Positions 44,931 to 53,955 of a stretch of DNA of 64,000 nt are shown piece after piece. Positions within the stretch are counted from its first letter, which is position 1. Every line of letters begins with the position of its first letter. The position numbers and the translations under genes are program-made. Location of the stretch: contig NZ_JACJUQ010000008.1 of assembly GCF_014235845.1 (NCBI RefSeq), positions 107,543 through 171,542 on the forward strand. The letters run 5' to 3'. Below the pieces are notes generated by a model. The model saw nothing but the letters and a program-made list of their open reading frames with translations, had not been told where the DNA came from and searched no databases. The DNA comes from Pontivivens nitratireducens (GTDB taxonomy: Bacteria > Pseudomonadota > Alphaproteobacteria > Rhodobacterales > Rhodobacteraceae).

Positions 44931-45740
44931 ATGCCCCCCAGCCCACAGGATCGCGACTTTCCGTGGTGGCTCGTCGCAGCCATCGCAATCGCCATGCTCA
45001 TCACGTGGCAGATCGTGGCGGACGATCTGTATTCACAGATCTTCGCGACGGTCCTCAAGGGGGTGAGGATCACGGCCTTTGTCACCGTGGTGGCGTTTCT
45101 GGCGGCCGCCGCTATCGGTCTGGTACTGGCAACCATGAGCCTGTCGCGATTCCTGGTCCTGCGGCAGATCGCACGATTCTACATCGAAATCGTGCGCGGC
45201 ATCCCGATATTGGTGCTGCTGTTCTACATCGCGTTCGTCGGCGCGCCCGCGCTGGTGATCGCGGTAAACACTGTGATCGAGCCGCTGGGCCTCGATCCGA
45301 TGCGCACCCGCGACCTGTCCTTGATGTGGCGCGCGATCCTGGCGCTGACCATCGGCTATTCCGCCTTCATCGCGGAGGTGTTCCGCGCGGGTATTCAATC
45401 GGTCGATCCGGGTCAGTCCGAGGCGGCCAAGGCGCTGGGGTTCAGCGGCTGGCAACGGTTTCGCCTGATCGTGTTTCCCCAGGCCCTGCGCACGATTCTG
45501 CCGCCGCTGGGAAATGATTTCATTGCCCTGATCAAGGACAGCTCACTCGTTTCCGTTTTGGGGGTCGCGGATGTCACGCAATTGGGCAAGATTTACGCCT
45601 CGGGGTCATTCAGATACATGGAAACCTACAATATCGTCGCCGTGATCTATCTGATGATGACAATCGGCCTCAGCCTCGCCCTGCGCGCGTTGGAGCGTCG
45701 CTTGCGACAGACACCGGCCAAGCTATCTGGCAAGAAGTGA
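44931..45740 (+). CDS. Polar amino acid ABC transporter permease (HisM/GlnP type)
   Basis: A 269-residue inner-membrane permease with about five helices. The first hydrophobic segment is WWLVAAIAIAMLITWQIV, and the EAA loop that contacts the ATPase is GQSEAAKALGFSGWQRFRLI near residue 162. Together with the upstream binding protein it forms part of an importer. No ATPase and no second permease lie in this operon; the next gene is pcs. Confidence 0.9.
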   Translation: MPPSPQDRDFPWWLVAAIAIAMLITWQIVADDLYSQIFATVLKGVRITAFVTVVAFLAAAAIGLVLATMSLSRFLVLRQIARFYIEIVRGIPILVLLFYIAFVGAPALVIAVNTVIEPLGLDPMRTRDLSLMWRAILALTIGYSAFIAEVFRAGIQSVDPGQSEAAKALGFSGWQRFRLIVFPQALRTILPPLGNDFIALIKDSSLVSVLGVADVTQLGKIYASGSFRYMETYNIVAVIYLMMTIGLSLALRALERRLRQTPAKLSGKK

Positions 45741-45805
45741 GATTAAGCGGTTTCAGGCGCCACCCGCCCCTGTTAGCCTGCACGACAATCGAGGAGCACA
45801 AACAT

Positions 45806-46489
45806 ATGTTCGTTCGGGCTTTTTCCGTCCATCTCTTCACAGCAACCGGCGCAGGTCTCGCCCTGATGGCGATGATCGCGGCGGCCGAGGCCAACTGGTC
45901 GGTGATGTTCCTGTGGCTGATCGTGGCGCTGATCGTCGATGGCATCGACGGGCCGCTGGCGCGCCGGGTCGATATCAAGCGCAATGCGCCGCAATGGGAC
46001 GGCGTGCTGCTGGACCTCATCATCGACTATCTGACCTATGTCTTCATTCCCGCCTATGCCCTGATTTCCGCCAATCTGATCGGAGAAGGGTGGAGCTTCG
46101 CCGCCGGTCTGCTGATCTGCATCACGGGCGTGATCTATTTCGCCGATACGCGGATGAAGACCGAGGATAACAGCTTCTCCGGCTTTCCGGGCTGCTGGAA
46201 CATGGTGGTTCTGGTGCTGTTCGCGATAGATTTCGGCGGCTGGGCGGCGATGTTCATGATCATCGGGATCGCCATCGCACAGTTCTTCTCGCTCAAGTTC
46301 ATCCACCCAGTGCGCACCGAACGTTGGTACAAGCTGTCCCTGTCAATCATGCTGGCATGGGGTGCGTTCGCCACGATCGTGGCGTGGACGCAGTTCACCG
46401 GGCCGGGCTGGGCGCAGGTCGGGCTGGCGGTGACCAGCATCTATCTGCTGTTGGCCGGGATCGTGCAGCAGATCGTGCCCGAACGTTAG
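45806..46489 (+). CDS. pcs: Phosphatidylcholine synthase
   Basis: A 227-residue CDP-alcohol phosphotransferase with about seven helices. The catalytic signature is LIVDGIDGPLARRVDIK plus WDGVLLDLIIDYLTYVFIPA, the spaced Asp motif of the Pcs subgroup, which condenses CDP-diacylglycerol with choline directly. ATG 45806 follows CGAGGAGCACAAACAT; an upstream in-frame ATG overlaps the permease end and lacks similarity. PC made this way depends on choline supply. Confidence 0.88.
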   Translation: MFVRAFSVHLFTATGAGLALMAMIAAAEANWSVMFLWLIVALIVDGIDGPLARRVDIKRNAPQWDGVLLDLIIDYLTYVFIPAYALISANLIGEGWSFAAGLLICITGVIYFADTRMKTEDNSFSGFPGCWNMVVLVLFAIDFGGWAAMFMIIGIAIAQFFSLKFIHPVRTERWYKLSLSIMLAWGAFATIVAWTQFTGPGWAQVGLAVTSIYLLLAGIVQQIVPER

Positions 46490-47322
46490 AGCTGTACGAC
46501 CTGCCGTTGGGTTCCCAGCCCCTCGACCCCCAGTTCCATTACATCGCCATCGCGCAGATACCGCTGCGGTTGCAGCCCCATCCCCACACCCGCGGGCGTG
46601 CCCGTCGCGATCACGTCACCGGGCAGCAGCAGCATACGCTGGCTCATATGCGCGATGATCTGCGGAATGTCGAAGATCAGGTCGGAGGTGTTGGAGTTCT
46701 GGAGCCGGTCGCCGTTGAGGCTTAACCACAGATCGAGCGTGCCCGGATCGCCCACCTCGTCCTTCGTGACCAGATAGGGGCCGATGGGGCCGAAACCGGG
46801 TGCGGACTTGCCCTTGATCCACTGGCCGGTTCCTTCGAGTTGCCATGCGCGTTCGGACAGATCGTTCACCACGCAATATCCCGCGACGATGTCCATTGCG
46901 TCCGCCGCGTCCACTTGCCAGCCCCGCGCCCCGATCACGACGCCCAGTTCGACCTCCCAATCAGCCTTCAGCGCATCGGGTGCCAGAACCAGATCGTCGT
47001 TCGGCCCGGCCAGCGCCGAGGCCGCCTTGGAAAACACCAGCGGTTCCGTGGGATAGGGCATTCCCGACTCGTCCGCGTGGGCGGCGTAGTTCAACCCGAT
47101 GCAATAGAAGGTCGGCGGGTTCAGGACGCAGGCCCCGATACGCGCGTTTTCCTGAACCAGTGGCAGAGCGGTCAGGTCGATACCCGTCAGGGCGTCGAAC
47201 CCGTCAGTGATCGCGGCGACATCAATGCGGGGCAGATGCGCGGACAGATCCCGCAATTTGCCATCCCCATCAACCACACCCGCGCGCTCCGCACCGATCT
47301 CACCGAAATTGAATAGCTTCAT
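46486..47322 (-). CDS. Fumarylacetoacetate hydrolase family protein
   Basis: A 278-residue FAH-fold hydrolase/isomerase. FYCIGLNYAAHADESG (near residue 72), then KAASALAGPNDDLVLAPD and DWEVELGVVIGARG give the metal-binding Glu/Asp set, and PGDVIATGTPAGVGMG is the C-terminal signature. Relatives cleave or hydrate 2-keto-acids such as ureidoglycolate-type, 2-oxopent-4-enoate or acylpyruvates; the substrate is not evident. It converges on pcs with a 4-bp overlap and lies 60 bp downstream of gshA. Confidence 0.85.
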   Translation of the reverse strand: MKLFNFGEIGAERAGVVDGDGKLRDLSAHLPRIDVAAITDGFDALTGIDLTALPLVQENARIGACVLNPPTFYCIGLNYAAHADESGMPYPTEPLVFSKAASALAGPNDDLVLAPDALKADWEVELGVVIGARGWQVDAADAMDIVAGYCVVNDLSERAWQLEGTGQWIKGKSAPGFGPIGPYLVTKDEVGDPGTLDLWLSLNGDRLQNSNTSDLIFDIPQIIAHMSQRMLLLPGDVIATGTPAGVGMGLQPQRYLRDGDVMELGVEGLGTQRQVVQL

Positions 47323-47382
47323 GTCCTTTGTCCTCGCCTGCACCGCCACGTGGCGGAATGTTCGGTATTCTCAGATGCGCGA

Positions 47383-48753
47383 TCAATAGCTGTATTCGTC
47401 GAACACCTTGTCCACATCGCCATTCCACGGGCCATGATATTGCGCCAGCAACTCATCCGAGGGCGTCTGTCCCCGCGTGACGATATCGCGCAGGGCATCC
47501 AGGAAATGCGTCTCGTCCGGGATCAGACCGCCCGCCCCGCTGCGGGCACGCGCGACCAGACCGTCATTCGCGATATCAATGCAGCGCCGGGCGAGGTCTT
47601 GCATCGTTTCACCGCGAATCTCCGCCTTCAGCCCGTATTTCGCGGCGTCATGATGCAGCGCAGCCCGCTCCTGCTCGGTCCAGTCCTTGCACAGATCCCA
47701 TGCAGCATCGAGCGCGCCTTGATCGTAGAGCAGCCCGACCCAGAACGCCGGCAGCGCACACAGGCGCCGCCATGGCCCGGCATCCGCGCCCCGCATCTCC
47801 ATATATTTCTTGATCCGCGCCTCGGGGAATGTCGTGGTCAGGTGATCGGCCCAATCGCTCATCGTGGGAACCTCACCCGGCAGGGCGGGCAATTCGCCCT
47901 TGAGGAAATCGCGAAAGCTCATGCCAAGCGCGTCTATGTATTTCCCGTCGCGGTAGACGAAGTACATCGGCACGTCGAGCGCGTAGTCCACGTAGCGATC
48001 GAAGCCCATTCCGTCCTCGAACACGAAAGGCAGCATCCCGGTGCGGGCCTTGTCCAGATCGCGCCAGATACGGGCGCGCCAGCTTTGCCAGCCATTGACC
48101 TCACCCTCCCAGAAGGGCGAGTTCGCGAACAGCGCGGTCGCCACGGGTTGCAGGGCCAGGGCCACGCGGAATTTCTGCACCATGTCGTCTTCGGAACCGA
48201 AATCGAGGTTCACCTGAACTGTACAGGTCCGGCGCATCATCCAGGTGCCGGTGGTGCCGACCTTGTTCATGTAGCGGTCCATCAGCGCATAGCGGCCCTT
48301 GGGCATCAGGCTGACCTCATCCTCCAGCCAGTTCGGAGCCGCGCCCAGACCGATGAAGCCGACGCCGATCTCGCCCGCGATCGCCTTGACCTGCGCCAGA
48401 TGGGTGTTCACCTCGTCGCAGGTCTGATGGATGGTTTCCAGCGGGGCTCCGCTCAACTCCAGCGCACCGCCCGGCTCCAGCGAGATGTTCGCCGCGCCCT
48501 TGGTCAGACCGATCAACTTGCCCTGTTCGCGCACCGGCGCCCAGTCATAGCGGGTGCTCAGCCCCGACAGCATGGCATGGACGGACCGGTCGCCCTCATA
48601 TGGCAGGGGCTTGTGCGTGTCGAGGCAGTAGCCGAATTTCTCATGCTCCGTGCCGATGCGCCAATCGTCCTTGGGCTTGCAGCCGGATTCCAGATAATCG
48701 GCAAGCTGATCGCGATGCTCGATCGGCCCTCCGCCGGTTTGGGGGATGGACAT
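47383..48753 (-). CDS. gshA: Glutamate-cysteine ligase (plant/alphaproteobacterial type)
   Basis: A 456-residue GshA of the group shared by alphaproteobacteria and plants, which makes gamma-glutamylcysteine in glutathione synthesis. Motifs are WRIGTEHEKFGYCLDTHKPL near residue 31, NISLEPGGALELSGAPLETI near residue 90 and MMRRTCTVQVNLDFGSE. ATG 48753 has a GAAGGAGGCCCGCCCC ribosome site. gshB is not adjacent. Confidence 0.95.
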   Translation of the reverse strand: MSIPQTGGGPIEHRDQLADYLESGCKPKDDWRIGTEHEKFGYCLDTHKPLPYEGDRSVHAMLSGLSTRYDWAPVREQGKLIGLTKGAANISLEPGGALELSGAPLETIHQTCDEVNTHLAQVKAIAGEIGVGFIGLGAAPNWLEDEVSLMPKGRYALMDRYMNKVGTTGTWMMRRTCTVQVNLDFGSEDDMVQKFRVALALQPVATALFANSPFWEGEVNGWQSWRARIWRDLDKARTGMLPFVFEDGMGFDRYVDYALDVPMYFVYRDGKYIDALGMSFRDFLKGELPALPGEVPTMSDWADHLTTTFPEARIKKYMEMRGADAGPWRRLCALPAFWVGLLYDQGALDAAWDLCKDWTEQERAALHHDAAKYGLKAEIRGETMQDLARRCIDIANDGLVARARSGAGGLIPDETHFLDALRDIVTRGQTPSDELLAQYHGPWNGDVDKVFDEYSY

Positions 48754-48933
48754 GGGGCGGGCCTCCTTCGGCAATCGCTCAGGACTTTCTGGCGTAGCGG
48801 CTACGCCGGCGATTGGCAACGCTCCGACCGGAAAATCACCGTTTCAGTCTGCTATGTTCGTCACGAGGCAATATGCAACATGCGCGCCCGCTTTCAATCG
48901 CATAGTATCGGGAAAAGCGCGAAGGACACACAG

Positions 48934-49025
48934 ATGTGCAACTGGCCCGATCCCGTCACCCTGACCGGCATCCATGGCCCGCCGTGCGCGCCCACCTGCG
49001 CTGGCAGATGGAGCGCCCGCACTAG
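48934..49025 (+). pseudogene. Internally deleted GNAT acetyltransferase remnant
   Basis: The reading frame from ATG 48934 gives NWPDPVTLTG, the standard opening of a roseobacter GNAT (COG1670) acetyltransferase. A different frame from about 48975 gives WPAVRAHLRWQMERPH and stop 49023-49025, the standard ending of the same family. About 150 codons that belong between them are missing, and the join (around 48966-48974) shifts frame. An upstream GAAGGACACACAG ribosome site is preserved. This is therefore the scar of a deletion, not a short gene. Family endings are quoted from memory. Confidence 0.6.
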
Positions 49026-49546
49026 ACGATCGAGCGGACCTTGCGATCATCGGCCGGTGACCTCTGCCACAGGCGATGCGTCGTGGAGCTGCCCTTGCCC
49101 TCGACCAGATCGAGCGCGCGTTTCATCGGAAACCCGTGCAGGGACGCGAACACGTCGAACAACTGCTCCGCACCCTTCGCCGCGGTAGGGATCATCAGCG
49201 GTTCGCCGTCGCCATGCAGGGTCCAATGCGCGCCCGTGGGATAGGTCATCAGATCTATCGACCTGACCTGCCCCATTTCGAAAAACCCGCCCGTGTCCGG
49301 CCCGAAATAGCCCACACGCAATTCGTCCACCATCACCATTCCGGGATCGCCTCTTCGGCGCGAGAACCGCAACCTCAGCAATGCGGATCGCAGCAGCGCC
49401 AATGCCAGCAGGCCCATGACCGCGCCCATGACCAGCAGGACAGGCCCGCCACGGGTCGCGACCCAGACGGAACAGATCAGAAGCGCGATCATCGCCAGCG
49501 CCTCACCGTTGCGGCGGGTCCATCGGATCAGCTCGGGGCGTATCAT
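49022..49546 (-). CDS. Hypothetical membrane protein
   Basis: A 174-residue protein with two adjacent hydrophobic segments (about residues 16-32 and 34-57) and a soluble C-terminal domain (DELRVGYFGPDTGGFFEMGQ; HGDGEPLMIPTAAKGAEQLF) that resembles a PH-like bacterial fold. Family not identified; I recall similar proteins in roseobacters. The stop overlaps the end of the GNAT remnant by 4 bp, consistent with a formerly convergent gene pair. Confidence 0.75.
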   Translation of the reverse strand: MIRPELIRWTRRNGEALAMIALLICSVWVATRGGPVLLVMGAVMGLLALALLRSALLRLRFSRRRGDPGMVMVDELRVGYFGPDTGGFFEMGQVRSIDLMTYPTGAHWTLHGDGEPLMIPTAAKGAEQLFDVFASLHGFPMKRALDLVEGKGSSTTHRLWQRSPADDRKVRSIV

Positions 49547-49583
49547 GCACTGTCCTTTCGAGTATCATCCGCATGATATGCGT

Positions 49584-49603
49584 GCTGGCAATCCCTTGCC
49601 AGC
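49584..49603. repeat. Perfect 8-bp hairpin in the 49.55-49.71 kb gap
   Basis: GCTGGCAA-TCCC-TTGCCAGC is a perfect stem with a tetraloop, with no T-run. Beside it two copies of GCGCAYGGATTGG (about 49609-49621 and 49634-49646) repeat in direct orientation. It lies between divergent genes; role unknown. Confidence 0.4.
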
Positions 49604-49711
49604 CCCCAGCGCATGGATTGGCGCAGAGATTAGCGCACGGATTGGTGATCGGGCAATTTGCGGCATGCGCACTATTTCCATGTTGAAGTCGAATTTGAAA
49701 TGGAGAGTCCA

Positions 49712-50182
49712 ATGCGCTTTACCCCCCTGATCGCTGCCTTCGCCATAATGCCCGCGCTCGCCCTTGCCGAACAGCTGACCGAACGTGAGGGCTGGGTCGT
49801 GACCCCGACTGAGAAGACATACGAAACCCTGATCGACGATGTGAAGGATGCCGTCACCGCGAACGGCTACGGCGTCGTCACCGAGGCCGGTCCGACCGCT
49901 GCGGCGGCCCAGCGCGGGGTCACCATTCCGGGCAACCGGGTGATCGGCGTCTTTAACAACGACGTGGCCGTGCGCACGCTCGCGCTCAGCACTGCTGCGA
50001 TGATCGAGGCGCCGATCCGCATGTATGTCACGCAGAACGAGGATGGGACCGCGACCTTGAGCTACAAGACCCCCACCCTCGTCTTCACCCCCTACATGAA
50101 CGAAGGCGGTGACGATCTGGCCGAAATCGCGGCGGAGCTGGATGCCGACTTCGCCACCATTGCGGACGACGCTGTGAACTGA
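49712..50182 (+). CDS. DUF302 periplasmic protein
   Basis: A 156-residue secreted protein. The signal peptide (MRFTPLIAAFAIMPALALA) precedes EQLTEREG, and the DUF302 core spans YETLIDDVKDAVTANGYGVV to VFTPYMNEGGDDL. GNRVIGVFNNDVAVRTLAL is family-typical. Function unknown. ATG 49712 is chosen because GGAGAG lies 5 bp before it and the signal peptide starts there. Its stop is directly adjacent to the rsmE stop on the other strand. Confidence 0.85.
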   Translation: MRFTPLIAAFAIMPALALAEQLTEREGWVVTPTEKTYETLIDDVKDAVTANGYGVVTEAGPTAAAAQRGVTIPGNRVIGVFNNDVAVRTLALSTAAMIEAPIRMYVTQNEDGTATLSYKTPTLVFTPYMNEGGDDLAEIAAELDADFATIADDAVN

Positions 50183-50914
50183 TCAGACGCGCCAGTCGCC
50201 CAGCGCCACCTGCCACAGGGCCATCGCCGCGACCGCGGCGGTGTCCGCGCGCAGGATGCGCGGGCCCAGATTGACCGGAACCGTCTGTGCCATATCGCGC
50301 AGACGGGCCGCCTCATCCGCCGCGAAGCCGCCCTCGGGACCTATCAGTATCGCCCACTTGCCCCCGCCCGCCGACCTCAGCGCATCGAGCGTGTCCATGC
50401 GGGCGGATGTCTCATCGCAGAACATCAGTTTGCGATCCTGCGGCCAGTGATCCAGAACCTTGTCCAGCGGCGCCGGGTCGGAAAGCTCCGGCACGAAAAC
50501 GCCACCGCACTGCTCCGCCGCCTCGATACAATGCGCGTGCAGTTTTTCAGGGCGCACCCGCTCGGAATTCGTGAAGCGCGTAAACACGGGCTGAATCCGT
50601 CGGGCCCCCATCTCGGTTGCCTTTTCGACGATGAAATCCGTTCGCGCCTTCTTGATGGGCGCGAACAGCAGCCACAGGTCGGGCGGAGTGCTTTGTTCCA
50701 GCGTTCGCGTCAGGCACTGCGCCGTCACCCGACGCTTGCCTGCCTCGACCAGTCGCGCGGTCCATTCCCCGTCGCGCCCGTTGAAGACCGCGATTTCAGC
50801 GTCCACCTGAAGCCGCATGACATTCGTCAGATAATGCGCGTGTCCGGCCAGGTTCAGGGGTTCCCCCGCGCCCAAGTCATCCTCGACGAACACTCTGATC
50901 TTGGCCCGGTTCAT
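50183..50914 (-). CDS. rsmE: 16S rRNA (uracil-1498-N3)-methyltransferase
   Basis: A 243-residue SPOUT methyltransferase. The N-terminal PUA-like part includes GHAHYLTNVMRLQVDAEIAV, and the knotted catalytic part has LLFAPIKKARTDFIVEKATE, ILIGPEGGFAADEAARLRD and NLGPRILRADTAAVAAMAL, the SAM-binding knot. It methylates U1498 in the ribosomal decoding region. ATG 50914 (MNRAKIRVFV) is the usual start. It is divergent from the ubiA-type gene, with 109 bp between. Confidence 0.94.
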   Translation of the reverse strand: MNRAKIRVFVEDDLGAGEPLNLAGHAHYLTNVMRLQVDAEIAVFNGRDGEWTARLVEAGKRRVTAQCLTRTLEQSTPPDLWLLFAPIKKARTDFIVEKATEMGARRIQPVFTRFTNSERVRPEKLHAHCIEAAEQCGGVFVPELSDPAPLDKVLDHWPQDRKLMFCDETSARMDTLDALRSAGGGKWAILIGPEGGFAADEAARLRDMAQTVPVNLGPRILRADTAAVAAMALWQVALGDWRV

Positions 50915-51023
50915 GCGTTTCTCCTCACTTTGCTCCTGCAATATCCGCGTCCGAGGCGTCCGTCACCCGTCGTCAGGTACATGTGGTGCTGAACTTGGGC
51001 CCGTGATCTGCAATAACGGCACC

Positions 51024-52004
51024 ATGAACAACGACTCAGCACAAGATCGCACGCCCGATGGCCGCGTCGCCGATGCGGTGGACCGCAACTGGGTGGACCG
51101 CATCGCACCGCCCGCCACCCGGCCCTACCTGCGGCTGAGCCGCGCGGACAGGCCCGCCGGAACCTGGCTGCTGCTGTTGCCATGCTGGTGGGGGCTGGCT
51201 CTGGCGGTTGCTGCCAGCGGGGGATGGACGCCGCTGACATTGTGGTACGCCATCGCGGCGGCGCTGGGATCGTTCCTGATGCGCGGCGCGGGATGCACGT
51301 GGAACGACCTCAGCGATCGCGACTTTGACGCGGCGGTGGCACGGACCCGATCCCGCCCGCTGCCCTCGGGTCAGGTGACGGCGCGTCAGGCCTTTATCTG
51401 GATGGGTGTCCAGATGGCGCTGGCCTTCGCGATCCTGCTGACCTTTCCGCTGCCTGCCATTGCCATGGGCATCACCGCATTGATCCCGGTCGCGATCTAT
51501 CCGTTCGCCAAGCGGTTTACATGGTGGCCGCAGGTTTTCCTCGGCCTTGCGTTCAACTGGGGCGCATTGCTGTTCTGGGTTGCGGTGCGTGGCACGCTGG
51601 AATGGCCGGCGGTTGCGCTCTATCTCGCCGGAATTGCGTGGACACTGTTCTACGACACGATCTATGCGCATCAGGACAAGGAAGACGACGCCCTGATCGG
51701 CGTGAAATCCACCGCCCGCCTGTTTGCGGACCGCACACCGCGCTGGCTGATGCTGTTTCTGGTGCTGGCGGTTCTGCTGGGCCTGTATGCGGTGATCGCG
51801 GCGCTGATCGACGGATCTGTGCTGACGCTGGTCCTGGCGCTCGGCGGCGTTTGGGGCTTCGGAATGCATCTTTGGTGGCAATTGCGGCATCTGGATATCG
51901 ACGATGTGCAAACCTGTCTGAGGCTGTTCCGGTCCAACCGCGATGCCGGACTGATCCTGGCCGTGGCACTGGCGCTGGCCGGGGCGCTGGCACGGGTGCT
52001 ATGA
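51024..52004 (+). CDS. ubiA: 4-hydroxybenzoate polyprenyltransferase (UbiA)
   Basis: A 326-residue prenyltransferase with about nine helices. The first Asp-rich motif is GAGCTWNDLSDRDFDAAVAR (NDxxDxxxD), and the second is LFYDTIYAHQDKEDDALIGV (YDxxYAxQDxxDD), both of which bind the Mg-prenyl diphosphate. The second form is typical of UbiA in ubiquinone synthesis. ATG 51024 begins a 28-residue soluble leader. Ubiquinone is the electron acceptor for SDH and the signal for RegB in this window. Confidence 0.92.
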   Translation: MNNDSAQDRTPDGRVADAVDRNWVDRIAPPATRPYLRLSRADRPAGTWLLLLPCWWGLALAVAASGGWTPLTLWYAIAAALGSFLMRGAGCTWNDLSDRDFDAAVARTRSRPLPSGQVTARQAFIWMGVQMALAFAILLTFPLPAIAMGITALIPVAIYPFAKRFTWWPQVFLGLAFNWGALLFWVAVRGTLEWPAVALYLAGIAWTLFYDTIYAHQDKEDDALIGVKSTARLFADRTPRWLMLFLVLAVLLGLYAVIAALIDGSVLTLVLALGGVWGFGMHLWWQLRHLDIDDVQTCLRLFRSNRDAGLILAVALALAGALARVL

Positions 52005-52074
52005 TCACCTTCCCCTTGCGGGCGAAAGGTGTCAGGGCTACCTCGTCGCATGTCAGGCAACGAGTGGAGTTCGC

Positions 52075-53955
52075 ATGAAGCTGTTCGCAATCCTCTTCGC
52101 GGCATTGTCCCTGGGGGCGTCGGGTGCGGGCGCATTTTATCTCGCCCAGATCGGTGCGGATGAGATAGAGGCGCAGACCGGAGGGGCGGTGCGCAATGCC
52201 CTGTCTGCCGCCGGTCAGGATTGGGTGACGGTCCAGGCTGACGGCATGACCGTCACCCTCAGCGGCACCTCCCCCAGCGAGGCGGCGAAGTTTCGCGCGC
52301 TGGATGTGGCGGAGGCCGTCGTTCCGCAGAGTCGTATCGCGACGACCATCACGCTGGCCGATGCCGAGGTCGCTGTGCCCGAGGTGCTGAACCTCGACAT
52401 CCTGCTGGCTCCCGACCTCGTTACGTTGCTGGGAAACACACCGCAAATGCTCGACGATCAGATAGCGGAATTGCTGGGCATGTTCTCACGCCGCGTCGTG
52501 GATCTGACCCGCCCTGTCGAGACGGAGCCGCAGGCGGATTGGGAGCAGACCCTGACATTGCTGGGCAGCATCGCGCCGCAGATCGCGACGGGTCGGGTGA
52601 TGGTCACCGACGGCGGGATAGCGATCGAGGCCGCCCTGGCCGATGCCGAGCTGCGTCAGAGCCTTGTCGCTGAAATCGAGGCAGCCACGCCCCAGGGTCA
52701 ACAGATTGATCTGTCTCTCAGCGCGCCGCGCATGACCTTGAGCCCGTATCCCTTCGATCTGTCCGTTTCGGATGGCACGTTTCGGCTCAGCACATGCGCG
52801 GCCTCCACACAATCCGCCGCCAGGACCATTGCCCGCCAGATTGCCGCCGCGACCGGTCTGAACGATCTGGAATGCGAGGTTGCACTGGGCGCGCCGGACG
52901 ATAACTGGCCGCAAACGGTTCAGATCGCTACGGAACTTCTGACGGACCTGCCTGATGCCGCACTCTCCATCCGCGACCGGGTGGTGCAGCTTTCACTGGA
53001 ATCGAGCGCCATCGACGACCGGGTCGATGGCCTTGTGGCGCGGGCGGACGCGCGCTTGCCTGAGGGCTATTCCCTGCTGATGAACCGCGTTCAGGCGGAG
53101 GAAGAACCGTCTCCGCTGGTGGCTGCCGCCCCACGCGGATTGACCATGACCATTGCACCGGGGCGCATCAGCGCCGTAGGCGCCGTCACCGGGGAGGCCG
53201 GGGTGGAAACGATGCAAAGCTACGCCGAAACCGCCTTTCCCGGTCGCAGCCTGACGCTCGACCTGATCGCCAGCGATCCGGGTGCCGCCCCGTCGCTGGC
53301 GGATGCACTTGCGCTACTCGACGTCATGAACACGCTGGACACGGGCACCATTCGGATCGGTGAGGCGACGATCCGCATCACGGGTACGGGTGAGGGACCG
53401 GGGTTGGCCACCCGGATCGAGGGGGCGCTGACCTCGCGCCTGACCGGCACGAGGGACCTGGAAATCGACATCGAGGAATACGAACCGGTTGAGGTCACCG
53501 AGGTGGAGGCCCTGCCCGACGTTATGAAATCCCCCGCCGAATGCAGCGCCGAAATCACCGCCGCCCAGCAGGAGGACCGCATCCTGTTCGCGCCGTCCTC
53601 CGCCTCGCTCGATGCATCCTCCGCCGGACCGCTGGATGAGATTGCGCGCATCCTGGCCACCTGCCCAACCGTTCAGGTCTCCATCGAAGGTTACACCGAC
53701 AGCAGCGGTGGTGAGGACATGAACCGCCGCATCTCTCAGTTGCGCGCCGATGCGGTTCTGGACGCTTTGTTGTCGCGCGGTGTATTTCTGGACCGGATGA
53801 GCGCTACAGGCTATGGCGAGGCGTCGCCCATTGCCGACAACGACACGGCAGAGGGGCGCGAGGCCAACCGTCGGATCGAATTCGAGCTGAGCTCGTCCGA
53901 ACCGGACGTTGATCCCGCTGCCGACGCGCCCACCCAGGAGGAAGAGGACGAATGA
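52075..53955 (+). CDS. OmpA family protein with BON-like repeats
   Basis: A 626-residue protein with a signal-type N-terminus (MKLFAILFAALSLGASGAGA). The first 480 residues hold repeated BON-like alpha/beta units (e.g. WVTVQADGMTVTLSGTSPSE, GTIRIGEATIRITGTGEGPG). The C-terminal OmpA domain (about 510-610) has EDRILFAPSSASLDASSAGP and EGYTDSSGGEDMNRRISQLR, the peptidoglycan-binding motif. The extreme end is acidic (PTQEEEDE). It likely links murein to the outer envelope. The stop overlaps the next gene (ATGA). Confidence 0.85.
   Translation: MKLFAILFAALSLGASGAGAFYLAQIGADEIEAQTGGAVRNALSAAGQDWVTVQADGMTVTLSGTSPSEAAKFRALDVAEAVVPQSRIATTITLADAEVAVPEVLNLDILLAPDLVTLLGNTPQMLDDQIAELLGMFSRRVVDLTRPVETEPQADWEQTLTLLGSIAPQIATGRVMVTDGGIAIEAALADAELRQSLVAEIEAATPQGQQIDLSLSAPRMTLSPYPFDLSVSDGTFRLSTCAASTQSAARTIARQIAAATGLNDLECEVALGAPDDNWPQTVQIATELLTDLPDAALSIRDRVVQLSLESSAIDDRVDGLVARADARLPEGYSLLMNRVQAEEEPSPLVAAAPRGLTMTIAPGRISAVGAVTGEAGVETMQSYAETAFPGRSLTLDLIASDPGAAPSLADALALLDVMNTLDTGTIRIGEATIRITGTGEGPGLATRIEGALTSRLTGTRDLEIDIEEYEPVEVTEVEALPDVMKSPAECSAEITAAQQEDRILFAPSSASLDASSAGPLDEIARILATCPTVQVSIEGYTDSSGGEDMNRRISQLRADAVLDALLSRGVFLDRMSATGYGEASPIADNDTAEGREANRRIEFELSSSEPDVDPAADAPTQEEEDE

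Noticed and set aside
48791..48807. GGCGTAG-CGG-CTACGCC inverted repeat before gshA as an operator
   Set aside because: A short single palindrome within 55 bp of the start, with no second copy or known consensus; noted only.
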